Below the pieces are notes generated by a model. It did not search any database. It was not told the DNA's origin and was given only the letters and a program-made list of their open reading frames with translations. Positions 1 to 10,218 of a DNA stretch of 13,781 nucleotides are shown in pieces. Position 1 is the first letter of the stretch. Every line of letters begins with the position of its first letter. The position numbers were made by a program, and so were the translations under genes. Origin of the DNA: Stenotrophomonas sp. UBA2124 (GTDB taxonomy: Bacteria; Pseudomonadota; Gammaproteobacteria; Xanthomonadales; Xanthomonadaceae); NCBI GenBank assembly GCA_002329155.1, contig DCXY01000044.1, forward strand, positions 146,260 through 160,040, read 5' to 3'.

Positions 1-1334
1 GCCAGGATGTTGGTCTGGAAGGCGATGCCGTCGATAACCGAGATGATCTCGGCAATACGCTGCGAGGACTGCTCGATGGCCTGCATCGTCGCCACCACCT
101 GGCCGACCACCTCGCCACCGCGTGCGGCCACATCGGCCGCGCCGATGGCCAGCTGGTTGGCGTGGCGCGCGTTGTGCGCGTTCTCGCGCACGGTGGAGGT
201 CAGCTCCTCCATGGAGGCGGCGGTTTCCTCCAGGCTGGCGGCCTGGCGCTCGGTGCGCTGGGACAGGTCGTCGTTGCCGGCGGCAATCTCGCGGGCGGCA
301 ACGTTGATGGCCTGCGAGCAGTGCTTGATCTGGCCGACGATGCTGGTCAGGCGTTCGGCGGTGAGGTTGGCGTCACGCTTGATCGCCTCGAAGTCACCGG
401 CGTGCTGGCCGCGGATGCGGTGGTCAAGGTCGCCCTGTGCCAGCGCCGCCAGCATCTGCCGCACCTGGCCGGCGCTGGTGGCCACGGTGTCCAGCAGCTG
501 GTTGATGCCCAGCGTCAGCGACTGGATGAAGCCCGGCTCGTCCACCGGTGCAAGACGCTGGCCCAGGTCGCCAGCGGTGGCGGCGGCCACCAGCCCGGCC
601 ACGTTGTTTTCCAGCTGCAGTTCCTGGGTGCGGTCATGCCATTCCACCGCAAAGCCGCTGCGGCTGCCGTCGGCGTTGAACACCGGCGTCACCACCTGGC
701 TGAAGTGCACCGGGCCGATCTGCACCTTGCCGTTGTGCGCGCTGCGCAGCGTGTCCAGCATGCCGCGGATGCGTGCCGGGTTGGCATGGAAGCGGTGGAT
801 GCTGCTGCCCACCAGCGTGTCCACGTCGAAATCCGGGAAGGCCTTGCGCAGGGTGTCCTGCTGGTTGCGCAGCAGGGCCACCACCGAGCGGTTCACGTAG
901 CGGATGATGTGCTGGTCGTCGGCAATCATCATGCCGGTGCGCGAGGCATCCAGCGATGCGCGGATCTGTGCGTTCTCCTGATGCAGGGCCTGCTCGCGCT
1001 GGCGGCGCTGCAGCAGGCGCGTGTGCATGCCGCTGATGGCCGCGGCCACGGTGTCCGTGCGGGCCTGCTCCTGTTCCTCGGCGGCAATGGCACCCAACTG
1101 CGCACGCAGCTGCTGCGGGCTGGCGCCCAGTACGCGCGCCTGGCCACGCCACTGCAGAGCCAGCAGCAGCGGCCACGCCAGGCTCAGCAGCCACAGTGTC
1201 CACTGCCCCAGCCACGCGGCCAGTGCCAGCGTGCCCAGCAGCAATGCGACGGGCAGCAGCCAGGGGCGGCCGGCAGTTGTCGGGGGGCAGGCGGTATCGG
1301 AAACGGGTGCGGCAGAGCGAAGGCGGGGGGCCAT
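1..1334 (-). CDS. Methyl-accepting chemotaxis protein with internal PAS domain (partial, C-terminus outside window)
   Basis: Chemoreceptor expected to relay a signal to the CheA/CheW array and flagellar motor. 444 residues are visible; the gene runs off the left edge inside the signalling tip, where the conserved IDGIAFQTNIL motif (residues 434-444) is read. Residues 1-24 precede two close hydrophobic segments (about 25-42 and 46-62) forming a short membrane hairpin, with no room for a periplasmic ligand domain. A PAS domain follows (about 120-237), then HAMP-like segments (about 245-345) and a methylation helix containing ASLEETAASMEELTSTV (366-382). Sensing is therefore probably cytosolic or membrane-proximal, such as redox or energy state. 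The ATG at 1332-1334 is chosen because the hairpin follows directly; its ribosome site is weak (GGAA) and the frame stays open upstream, but that part has no coding character. A FliA-type promoter lies about 310 bp upstream. Family certain, ligand unknown. Confidence 0.93.
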   Translation of the reverse strand, partial: MAPRLRSAAPVSDTACPPTTAGRPWLLPVALLLGTLALAAWLGQWTLWLLSLAWPLLLALQWRGQARVLGASPQQLRAQLGAIAAEEQEQARTDTVAAAISGMHTRLLQRRQREQALHQENAQIRASLDASRTGMMIADDQHIIRYVNRSVVALLRNQQDTLRKAFPDFDVDTLVGSSIHRFHANPARIRGMLDTLRSAHNGKVQIGPVHFSQVVTPVFNADGSRSGFAVEWHDRTQELQLENNVAGLVAAATAGDLGQRLAPVDEPGFIQSLTLGINQLLDTVATSAGQVRQMLAALAQGDLDHRIRGQHAGDFEAIKRDANLTAERLTSIVGQIKHCSQAINVAAREIAAGNDDLSQRTERQAASLEETAASMEELTSTVRENAHNARHANQLAIGAADVAARGGEVVGQVVATMQAIEQSSQRIAEIISVIDGIAFQTNIL

Positions 1335-1650
1335 TGGGGGGTTCCGTATCAGCAGCGAACAGGAAAGGGCCGGGCAGGCAGTACGCGCGAGGGCGCGCTG
1401 CCGGTGCCGGTCGTGGGGTGGTGCGGAGGGGTGGGGCCGGAGACGGCCCGCTGGCGGCCGGGCATTGCCGCCCCACCGCCGTGCACGGCATGGCCGCCAA
1501 CGTGGGGCAGGCAGTCGGGGCGCGGCAGGACATGCGTTCCGGCACGGCTGCCGGGACGTGGGCGTGGGGTGGGGGATGGCATCAGGCGGTCCAGCGCACG
1601 GGGCGACGGGGGCCCCGCATTACCTCTTCTCGATGACGGTTGTAACCGTG
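1335..1650 (-). other. Long presumed 5' leader of the chemoreceptor gene
   Basis: About 300 bp lie between the predicted FliA start site and the receptor ATG. The stretch is very C-rich on the transcribed strand. I found no convincing coding frame: short open frames here are rich in Pro, Arg, Ala and Gly. I recognise no riboswitch and no clear terminator. A 12-codon frame (1582-1620, minus strand) starts 2 nt after an AGAGG sequence but nothing else supports it. Confidence 0.35.
1636..1649. promoter_or_regulatory. Inverted repeat at the predicted transcription start of the chemoreceptor gene
   Basis: The sequence ACGGTT-GT-AACCGT is a 6-bp perfect dyad with a 2-bp centre. It sits immediately downstream of the FliA-like -10 element on the minus strand, so it overlaps the expected +1. 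The centre is too small for a stable full-length RNA hairpin, which makes a dimeric DNA-binding protein a more natural reader. No regulator is identified. Confidence 0.35.
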
Positions 1651-1677
1651 TTATCGGCTGATCTGCGCGGTCCTTGA
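1651..1677 (-). promoter_or_regulatory. Sigma-28 (FliA) flagellar-class promoter for the chemoreceptor
   Basis: Read on the minus strand, TCAAG (1673-1677) is followed after 14 nt by GCCGATAA (1651-1658). The -10 octamer is identical to the enterobacterial sigma-28 consensus GCCGATAA. The -35 differs from TAAAG at one position, and the spacing equals TAAAGTTT-N11-GCCGATAA. Chemoreceptor genes are a known class of FliA targets, so motif and downstream gene agree. It lies 25-51 bp beyond the hydrolase stop codon, so the receptor probably has its own late-flagellar transcript. No start-site data are available. Confidence 0.75.
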
Positions 1678-1701
1678 CCTATCTGGCTTGCACGGTGCCC
1701 G

Positions 1702-2565
1702 TCAGCCGGCGTCGTCGAGGCTGCCGATGAAGTCGATGATGACCCGGGCAACGGCCTCGGGCTGGTCCATGTGCACATGGTGGTGGCCTGCCAGCGTGTG
1801 CAGGCGGCCATCGGGCAGCAGCGCGGCGCGCTGGCTGCGTTCGGGCTCGGGGAAATAGGGTTGGGCCGGTGTGGCGTAGATCACCTGGGCCGGGCACTGG
1901 ATGGCGCTGACCACGTCGCAGACCTGTTCCTCGGTCATGCGCACGGCGGTGGGCAGCATCAGGCGTGGATCGCTGCGCCAGCTCCAGCCGCCGTCCACCG
2001 GTTTTACCCCGCGCTCGATCAGCAGCCGCGCCGAAGGCTCGCTGAGCTGGTTGGCCATCATCCGTGCGCGCACCGGCGCGGCCAGGTCGGGGAATACGCG
2101 CAGCTGCTTGTCGCCCAGCTTCATGGCCGCAGCCACATGCGTACGCAGCCGCTGCACGGTTTCATTGGCCGGTGCGGTCAGGCCGCCCAGGGCTTCGATC
2201 GACACCAGCGCCTGCACCCGCTCACCGGCCACGGCCGCCACCAGACTGGCGATGGCCGCGCCCATCGAGTGGCCGAGCAGTACGAAACGCTGCCAGCCCA
2301 GTGCATCGGCGATGGCCAGCGTGTACACGATGGCCTGCGGCGTGGTGTAGGGCGTGGTCAGTGGCAGGTGATCGCTGAAGCCGTGGCCGGGCAGGTCCAC
2401 CATCACCATGTCCAGCGTTGGCAGGTGGTCGGACAGCGGCAGGAAGCTGGCAGCGTTGTCCAGCCAGCCGTGCAGGGCCAGCACCTTGAGCCCGCCCGGG
2501 GTGCCGCTGCGCAGCCCGCATACGCGCTGGCCCTGGATGTTCAGTTCAAACGGCGTGGCACTCAT
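1702..2565 (-). CDS. Alpha/beta hydrolase (serine hydrolase, unknown substrate)
   Basis: 287-residue single-domain alpha/beta hydrolase, probably cytoplasmic since no signal peptide is seen. The oxyanion-hole motif HGW is at 32-34, the strand-loop VDLPGHGFSD at 56-65, and the nucleophile elbow GHSMG at 98-102 gives Ser100. The catalytic histidine lies in the unusual run GHHHVHMDQPE (260-270), most likely His262 by comparison with GxHHxHL motifs in related hydrolases. The acid residue was not pinned down. The ATG overlaps the hemH stop codon in the arrangement ATGA (2562-2565), implying translational coupling and a shared transcript. That pairing does not by itself prove a role in haem metabolism. 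Esterase, lipase-like or haloperoxidase-like activity are all possible. The FliA promoter of the next gene begins shortly after its stop codon. Confidence 0.9.
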   Translation of the reverse strand: MSATPFELNIQGQRVCGLRSGTPGGLKVLALHGWLDNAASFLPLSDHLPTLDMVMVDLPGHGFSDHLPLTTPYTTPQAIVYTLAIADALGWQRFVLLGHSMGAAIASLVAAVAGERVQALVSIEALGGLTAPANETVQRLRTHVAAAMKLGDKQLRVFPDLAAPVRARMMANQLSEPSARLLIERGVKPVDGGWSWRSDPRLMLPTAVRMTEEQVCDVVSAIQCPAQVIYATPAQPYFPEPERSQRAALLPDGRLHTLAGHHHVHMDQPEAVARVIIDFIGSLDDAG

Positions 2566-3524
2566 GCCGACTGCGCCAGGGCCAGCGCGGCAAGTGCACG
2601 CGCATGGGCCGGGCTGTCGTTGAGGCAGGGGATGTAGCGCATGCGCGCGCCGCGCTCGGCCACGGTGGCGGTGAAGCCGAGTGCCACTTCTTCCAACGTT
2701 TCCAGGCAGTCGGTGGCAAAGCCCGGGCAGACCACGTCGATGTTGCGCACGCCACTTTCGGCCAGTGCCCACAGCGTGGGCTCGGCGTAGGGCTGCAGCC
2801 AGCGTTCGCGGCCAAAGCGCGACTGGTAGGTGAGCTGCCACTGGTCGGCGTCCAGGCCCAGCGCATCGGCAATGGCCTGGGCGCTGGCCTGGCAGCGTTG
2901 CGGATACGGGTCGCCGGCGTCGGCTACCCGCTGTGGGATGCCGTGGAAGGAGAACACCAGCTTCTCGGCGCGGCCATGCTGCTGCCAGTAATCGGCAATG
3001 GAGGCGGCCACCGCGGCCACCCACTGCGGGTCGTCGGCGTAGTCGCGCACCAGCTGCACCTTCACCTTGGGGTGGCGCTCCTGCCACCGCTGCACCAGGT
3101 CTTCGACCGAGGCGGTGGTGGTGGTGGAGTACTGCGGGTATAGCGGTAGCACCACGATGCGGCGGGCCCCGCCTTCAGCCAGTGCATCCAGCGCGGGCAG
3201 CAGCGCCGGGCTGCCGTAACGCATGGCGTCGCGCACCTGCCACTGCGGCAGTTCGCGCTGCATGCCCTCGGCCAGGCGGCGGGTATGCACGGCCAGCGGC
3301 GAGCCTTCCGGCAGCCACACCTGTGCGTACTTGTGTGCCGAGCGGCCACCGCGCAGCGGCAGGATCAGGCCGTACAGCAGGGGCTTCCACAGCAGCGCGG
3401 GGATGGAGACAACACGCGGATCGGACAGGAATTCAGCCAGATAGCGGCGCACCGCAGGCGCGGTGGGGGTGTCGGGCGTGCCTAGGTTGACCGCGAGCAG
3501 CGCGGTGGTGGGTGCGTCGGACAT
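2562..3524 (-). CDS. hemH: Ferrochelatase (protoporphyrin ferrochelatase)
   Basis: Inserts Fe2+ into protoporphyrin IX, the last step of protohaem synthesis; acts as a soluble or membrane-associated cytoplasmic enzyme. At 320 residues it matches the usual bacterial length. The N-terminal LLAVNLGTPDTP (9-20) is typical. The catalytic histidine is His194 in SFHGIP (192-197), and the conserved acidic residue is Glu275 in PGFATDCLET (267-276); both positions coincide with those I recall for the E. coli enzyme. The ATG at 3522-3524 is chosen because homology begins at MSDAPTTALLAVNLG. The frame stays open upstream to about 3800, but that part is low-complexity repeat sequence. The ribosome site is weak (GGAT). 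It is the first gene of a two-gene unit with the hydrolase. No clear sigma-70 promoter was seen upstream. Confidence 0.97.
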   Translation of the reverse strand: MSDAPTTALLAVNLGTPDTPTAPAVRRYLAEFLSDPRVVSIPALLWKPLLYGLILPLRGGRSAHKYAQVWLPEGSPLAVHTRRLAEGMQRELPQWQVRDAMRYGSPALLPALDALAEGGARRIVVLPLYPQYSTTTTASVEDLVQRWQERHPKVKVQLVRDYADDPQWVAAVAASIADYWQQHGRAEKLVFSFHGIPQRVADAGDPYPQRCQASAQAIADALGLDADQWQLTYQSRFGRERWLQPYAEPTLWALAESGVRNIDVVCPGFATDCLETLEEVALGFTATVAERGARMRYIPCLNDSPAHARALAALALAQSA

Positions 3525-3579
3525 ATCCGTGCATTTTCGCAGGTCTGGCCGCGGAGGGGGGAGTGGCAGGTTTGGAGGG

Positions 3580-3610
3580 GGAAGGATTGGAGGAAGGATT
3601 GGAGGAAGGA
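3580..3610. repeat. 12-bp tandem direct repeat, about 2.6 copies
   Basis: The unit GGAAGGATTGGA occurs at 3580-3591 and 3592-3603 without mismatch, followed by GGAAGGA at 3604-3610. It lies 56-86 bp upstream of the hemH ATG, where a promoter or leader would be expected, so copy-number change could affect hemH expression. That effect is inferred only. Confidence 0.8.
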
Positions 3611-3696
3611 GCGGAACAGCTACCCCTCCCCGGCCCGTCCGGCCCTCCGGGCGTTCATCAGGCCGCGCGCCAGTGGCGCGCAAACGGCTTTCTTCA

Positions 3697-3882
3697 CCCC
3701 CTTGCCCGCGGCAAAGGGAGGGGGCAAGGCGGCATTGCCGATGGCCTGAAAGCACGCAGGGAACACCCCCTCCCTTTGCCGCAGGCAAGGGGAGGGGCAA
3801 GGCGGCATTGCCGATGGTCTGAAGGAGCGCAGGGAAAGCCCCCTCCCTTGCGCGCAGCGCAGGGGAGGGCTGGGGAGGGGTG
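3697..3882. repeat. Array of three C/G-rich hairpin repeats in 73-bp units
   Basis: Three imperfect palindromes lie at 3697-3724, 3766-3797 and 3839-3869. Each has a stem of roughly 10-14 bp with a 3-nt loop; the middle one is CCCCTCCCTTTGCC - GCA - GGCAAGGGGAGGGG. The segment beginning CAAGGCGGCATTGCCGATGG starts at 3725 and again at 3798, so the unit repeats with a 73-bp period. The third palindrome continues into CTGGGGAGGGGTGC, an arm shared with the copy at the right edge of the window. The arrangement resembles dispersed extragenic palindromes of the REP type, but I do not see the GTAG head known from the Stenotrophomonas SMAG family. There is no T-tract, so it is not a classical terminator. 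Confidence 0.85.
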
Positions 3883-3996
3883 CTTTGGCTTTGGCCTTTG
3901 CCTCGACCATGCCCCCACTCATTCCCGATTCATGGCCTCGTCCCTAATTTCAGGTACTTGCGTTATCTTCCTGTGCATTCACCTGTGGAGTTCACC

Positions 3997-4911
3997 ATGC
4001 GCCGCCTGCCGCTTGCCCTGTTGCTGTCCGCCAGCCTGCTGTCCGCCAATGCTGTTGCCGGCCCGCAGGAGGACCAGCGCGCCCGCAATGCCGTGCGCGT
4101 ACTCACCGAAATTCAGGACATTCCCGAGCAGGCCATTCCCGACAAGCTGTTGGACGAAGGACGGGCGATCATCGTCATTCCCGACACCATCAAGGCCGGT
4201 CTGGTGATTGGTGGCCGCCGTGGCCACGGCCTCATGTCGGTCAAGACCGCTGACGGCAGCTGGTCCAACCCGGTGTTCATCAAGCTCACCGGCGGCAGCA
4301 TCGGTTTCCAGGCCGGTGTGCAGTCCTCGGACGTGATCCTGGTGTTCCGCAATGACCGCAGCCTGGACAACATCGTCAACGGCAAGTTCACCCTCGGCGC
4401 CGATGCCGGCGTGGCCGCCGGCCCGGTGGGCCGCAGCGCCGCTGCCGCCACCGATGGCCAGCTGAAGGCCGAGATCTGGTCGTGGTCGCGCGCGCGCGGC
4501 CTGTTTGCCGGCGTGGCGCTGGATGGCGCCGCGCTGCAGATCGACGATGCCGCCAACCTGGACGCCTACGGCCAGGGCACCACGCCGCGGATGATCTTCG
4601 AGGGCCGCCTGGCGACTGCGCCGTCCAGCGATGTGGTGGCTTTCCGCGACCGCCTTGAGGAATCCACCTATAGCGCGCGCGAAAAGCGCGGTACCCAGGG
4701 TACCGCCGCACCGGTGGCCTCCAATGCGCCGCGCTCGGATGCGGTCAGTGTGCAGGCGCCCGTCGCCGGTCAGGCACCTGTCGCAACTGGCAGCGATACC
4801 GCTTCCACCGCACCGCTGCAGGCCACCCCGGCTGAACCGGCGCCGCAGCAGGGTTTCCAGCCGGTGGGTGAAGGTGAAGTGCGTACTGAATCGCTGGATG
4901 GCAGCCAGTAA
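3997..4911 (+). CDS. Secreted Ysc84/SYLF (DUF500) domain protein with a low-complexity tail
   Basis: 304 residues, beginning with a signal peptide (MRRLPLALLLSASLLSANAVA) predicted to be cut after Ala21, so the product should be periplasmic. The SYLF/Ysc84-like fold, known from lipid-binding proteins, spans roughly residues 45-210. Visible marks are the DEGRAIIVIPDTIKAG region, KLTGGSIGFQAGVQSSD (96-112), and the alternating Gly/Ala stretch around GADAGVAAGPVGR. Residues 229-304 form an Ala/Pro/Gln-rich, probably disordered tail that ordinary small SYLF proteins lack. The start is supported by the signal peptide and by TGGAG six bases before the ATG at 3997-3999. It lies 74 bp upstream of tatA on the same strand. 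Its signal lacks a twin-arginine motif (only RR followed by LPLAL with no xFLK), so Sec export is more likely. Exact function is unknown. Confidence 0.85.
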   Translation: MRRLPLALLLSASLLSANAVAGPQEDQRARNAVRVLTEIQDIPEQAIPDKLLDEGRAIIVIPDTIKAGLVIGGRRGHGLMSVKTADGSWSNPVFIKLTGGSIGFQAGVQSSDVILVFRNDRSLDNIVNGKFTLGADAGVAAGPVGRSAAAATDGQLKAEIWSWSRARGLFAGVALDGAALQIDDAANLDAYGQGTTPRMIFEGRLATAPSSDVVAFRDRLEESTYSAREKRGTQGTAAPVASNAPRSDAVSVQAPVAGQAPVATGSDTASTAPLQATPAEPAPQQGFQPVGEGEVRTESLDGSQ

Positions 4912-4985
4912 ACCTTTGGCATGGCGATAGGACAATGCCGCGTGGGTTATGCTCACAGGCCTTCCATACATAACGCGAGCAGATC

Positions 4986-5213
4986 ATGGGCAGTTTCAGC
5001 ATCTGGCACTGGTTGGTCGTGCTGGTCATCGTCCTGCTGGTGTTCGGCACCAAGCGGCTGACGAGCGGCGCCAAGGATCTGGGCAGCGCGGTCAAGGAAT
5101 TCAAGAAAGGCATGCGCGACGAGGACAAGCCGGCCGCGCAGCTGGGCGATGACAACCGCAACGCCGACAAGAGCCGCGAGACGCAGGCCGAGCACGACCG
5201 CGACGCGCGCTGA
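4986..5213 (+). CDS. tatA: Twin-arginine translocase subunit TatA
   Basis: 75-residue TatA, the subunit that oligomerises to move folded proteins across the inner membrane. The N-terminal membrane helix spans about residues 5-20 (SIWHWLVVLVIVLLVF). It is followed by the conserved hinge FGTKRL (20-25), an amphipathic helix (about 26-43, GAKDLGSAVKEFKKGM), and a charged soluble tail rich in Asp, Arg and Glu. The order tatA-tatB-tatC and the FGTK motif distinguish it from TatB. The ribosome site is poor (GCGAGCAG). The 74-bp gap from the upstream gene contains a possible -10, TATGCT at 4948-4953, with no good -35, so co-transcription with the Ysc84-like gene is possible. Confidence 0.96.
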   Translation: MGSFSIWHWLVVLVIVLLVFGTKRLTSGAKDLGSAVKEFKKGMRDEDKPAAQLGDDNRNADKSRETQAEHDRDAR

Positions 5214-5228
5214 CCCGGAGCGCGTGGC

Positions 5229-5750
5229 GTGTTTGATATCGGTTTCAGCGAACTGCTGCTGATCGCCGTGGTGGCGTTGGTGGTGCTTGGCCCGGAGCGG
5301 CTGCCCAAGGCGGCCCGGTTCGCTGGCCTGTGGGTGCGCCGCGCCCGCAACCAGTGGGATTCGGTCAAGCAGGAGCTGGAACGCGAGCTGCACGCCGAGG
5401 AGATCAAGCGCAACCTGCAGGATGTGCGCCAGTCGATGCAGCAGGCCGAAACCGAGCTGCGCGACCAGGCCCGGCAGGTGCAGACCGGCGCCGACGAATT
5501 CAAACGCGAGGTGGAGCAGGGCGCCGCTGAGGAGGCGGTGATCGAGCCGACGCCGGTCACGCCGAAGGCCATCGAGGCCGAAGCAGGCGATGCACTGCCG
5601 GCCGCTGCACAACCCGCCGAAACGCCGGCCGATGCGCCGGGGCCGCAGGCCGAGCTGGACCTGGAGCCGGTCAACCGCGCCATCCCGTTCGACGATCTGC
5701 CCACGCCCGTGGCCCAGCCAGGCACGCCGGGAGGCACCCGCCATGAGTGA
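5229..5750 (+). CDS. tatB: Twin-arginine translocase subunit TatB
   Basis: 173-residue TatB, which forms the signal-peptide receptor complex with TatC. It begins with a GTG codon at 5229-5231; this is favoured because MFDIGFSELLLIAVVALVVL fits the TatB N-terminus exactly and GGAG lies at 5217-5220. Conserved features are Glu8 in the membrane helix and the hinge GPERLP (21-26), followed by long charged amphipathic helices (about 27-105). The C-terminal third is Pro/Ala/Glu-rich and variable, as is usual. It starts 15 bp after the tatA stop and its end overlaps the tatC start by 8 bp, consistent with a tight operon. Confidence 0.96.
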   Translation: MFDIGFSELLLIAVVALVVLGPERLPKAARFAGLWVRRARNQWDSVKQELERELHAEEIKRNLQDVRQSMQQAETELRDQARQVQTGADEFKREVEQGAAEEAVIEPTPVTPKAIEAEAGDALPAAAQPAETPADAPGPQAELDLEPVNRAIPFDDLPTPVAQPGTPGGTRHE

Positions 5751-6492
5751 TGGTGGCCTGCAGGAAAGCCCGCTGATCGAACACCTGATTGAGCTGCGCG
5801 CGCGCCTGGTGCGCGGCCTGATGGGCCTGGGCGTGGTGCTGCTGGCGCTGTTGCCGTTTTCGCGCACGCTGTACACATATCTGGCCACACCGCTGATGTC
5901 GCAGCTGCCGGCGGGGCAGTCGATGATCGCCACCAACCCGGCGGGCGCGTTCTTCGCCCCGCTGAAGCTGACCTTCTTCGCCGCCGTGTTCGTGGCCGTG
6001 CCGTGGCTGCTGTACCAGGCTTGGGCCTTTGTCGCGCCGGGCCTGTATGCGCGCGAGAAGCGGCTGGCCGTGCCCCTGCTGGGCTCGGCGGTGGCGCTGT
6101 TCTACATCGGCTGCGCCTTCGCCTATTTTCTGGTGCTGCCGGCGGTATTCCACTTCCTGACCACGTTCCGCCCGGACGTGATCGCCATTACCCCCGACGC
6201 CAACGCCTACCTGGACTTCGTGCTGGCCATCTTCTTCGCCTTCGGTTTCAGCTTCGAGCTGCCGGTGGCGATGGTGATCCTGGTGCTGCTGGGCTGGGTG
6301 AGCCCGCAGCAGCTGCGCGACGGCCGCGGCTATGCCGTGGTCGGCATTTTCGTGGTGGCGGCGGTGCTGACACCGCCGGACGTGGTGTCCCAGCTGATGC
6401 TGGCCATTCCCATGTGCCTGCTCTATGAACTGGGCATCCATGCCTCGCGCTGGCTGGTGCCGCGTGACCAGGACAAGACCGCCGCTTCCTGA
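5743..6492 (+). CDS. tatC: Twin-arginine translocase subunit TatC
   Basis: 249-residue polytopic membrane protein, the core that recognises the twin-arginine signal. The cytosolic N-terminal motif HLIELR is at 14-19. The first periplasmic/cytosolic loop motif FVAPGLYAREKR is at 96-107, and Glu172 in FSFELP (169-174) matches the conserved intramembrane glutamate. TPPD is at 210-213. Six hydrophobic segments are visible (about 22-40, 72-93, 110-134, 155-180, 195-209, 214-231). The ATG at 5743-5745 lies inside the tatB end, so translation is probably coupled; GGGAGG lies 8-10 bases upstream. Length is close to that of E. coli TatC. No strong terminator follows, only a weak inverted repeat. Confidence 0.97.
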   Translation: MSDGGLQESPLIEHLIELRARLVRGLMGLGVVLLALLPFSRTLYTYLATPLMSQLPAGQSMIATNPAGAFFAPLKLTFFAAVFVAVPWLLYQAWAFVAPGLYAREKRLAVPLLGSAVALFYIGCAFAYFLVLPAVFHFLTTFRPDVIAITPDANAYLDFVLAIFFAFGFSFELPVAMVILVLLGWVSPQQLRDGRGYAVVGIFVVAAVLTPPDVVSQLMLAIPMCLLYELGIHASRWLVPRDQDKTAAS

Positions 6493-6510
6493 ACGGGCGT
6501 ACACGCGAGT

Positions 6511-6531
6511 GGGTACTTTTCTGCGGTACCT
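6511..6531. other. Small inverted repeat between tatC and the hybrid kinase gene
   Basis: GGTAC (6512-6516) and GTACC (6526-6530) form a 5-bp dyad around a 9-nt loop, with a G-T pair possible outside it. It lies 19 bp after the tatC stop in a locally AT-richer patch. It could be a weak terminator or an operator for the downstream operon. The stem is too short for confidence. Confidence 0.25.
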
Positions 6532-6594
6532 TTAGCTGAATGGAGGGCGGGGGTGCTGCAATACCCTGTCTGTGCGCATTTTCGGGGGATCACC

Positions 6595-10202
<3,608 letters not shown>

Positions 10203-10218
<16 letters not shown>

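Larger units (their letters stand above)
3525..3996. other. Divergent intergenic region between hemH and the Ysc84-like gene
   Basis: 472 bp with no supportable gene. It must hold the outward-facing promoters of hemH (leftward) and the Ysc84-like gene (rightward), but I see no good -10/-35 pair for either. It is dominated by repeats: a 12-bp tandem repeat at 3580-3610 and a hairpin array at 3697-3882. The open frames crossing it change only because of these C/G-rich repeats and have Pro/Gly/Arg-rich products. Confidence 0.6.

Noticed and set aside
1582..1620. Possible 12-codon leader peptide in the chemoreceptor 5' leader
   Set aside because: The purine-rich sequence is only 2 nt from the ATG, too close for a normal ribosome site, and the peptide has no regulatory codon pattern.
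162..1661. A 499-codon plus-strand open frame opposite the chemoreceptor
   Set aside because: No domain and repetitive Ala/Gly/Gln/His composition; the minus strand reads a canonical chemoreceptor across the same bases.
3525..3800. N-terminal extension of hemH to about 3800
   Set aside because: The added residues are Pro/Leu/Arg-rich translations of the repeats, while ferrochelatase homology begins exactly at the ATG at 3524.
3697..3882. CRISPR array
   Set aside because: There are only about two repeat units, the spacers between palindromes are near-identical rather than unique, and no cas genes are present.
3620..3922. Small minus-strand genes over the hairpin array
   Set aside because: The frames simply translate the repeat units, with duplicated peptide blocks, and have no ribosome site.
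4912..4985. Sigma-70 promoter for tatA
   Set aside because: TATGCT at 4948-4953 is a fair -10, but no hexamer at 16-18 nt upstream resembles TTGACA, so I mention it only in the tatA entry.
6540..6562. Possible sigma-54 promoter before the hybrid kinase
   Set aside because: A GG and a GC can be found 10 nt apart, but the surrounding bases do not match TGGCAC and TTGCA well, and no enhancer-binding partner is evident.
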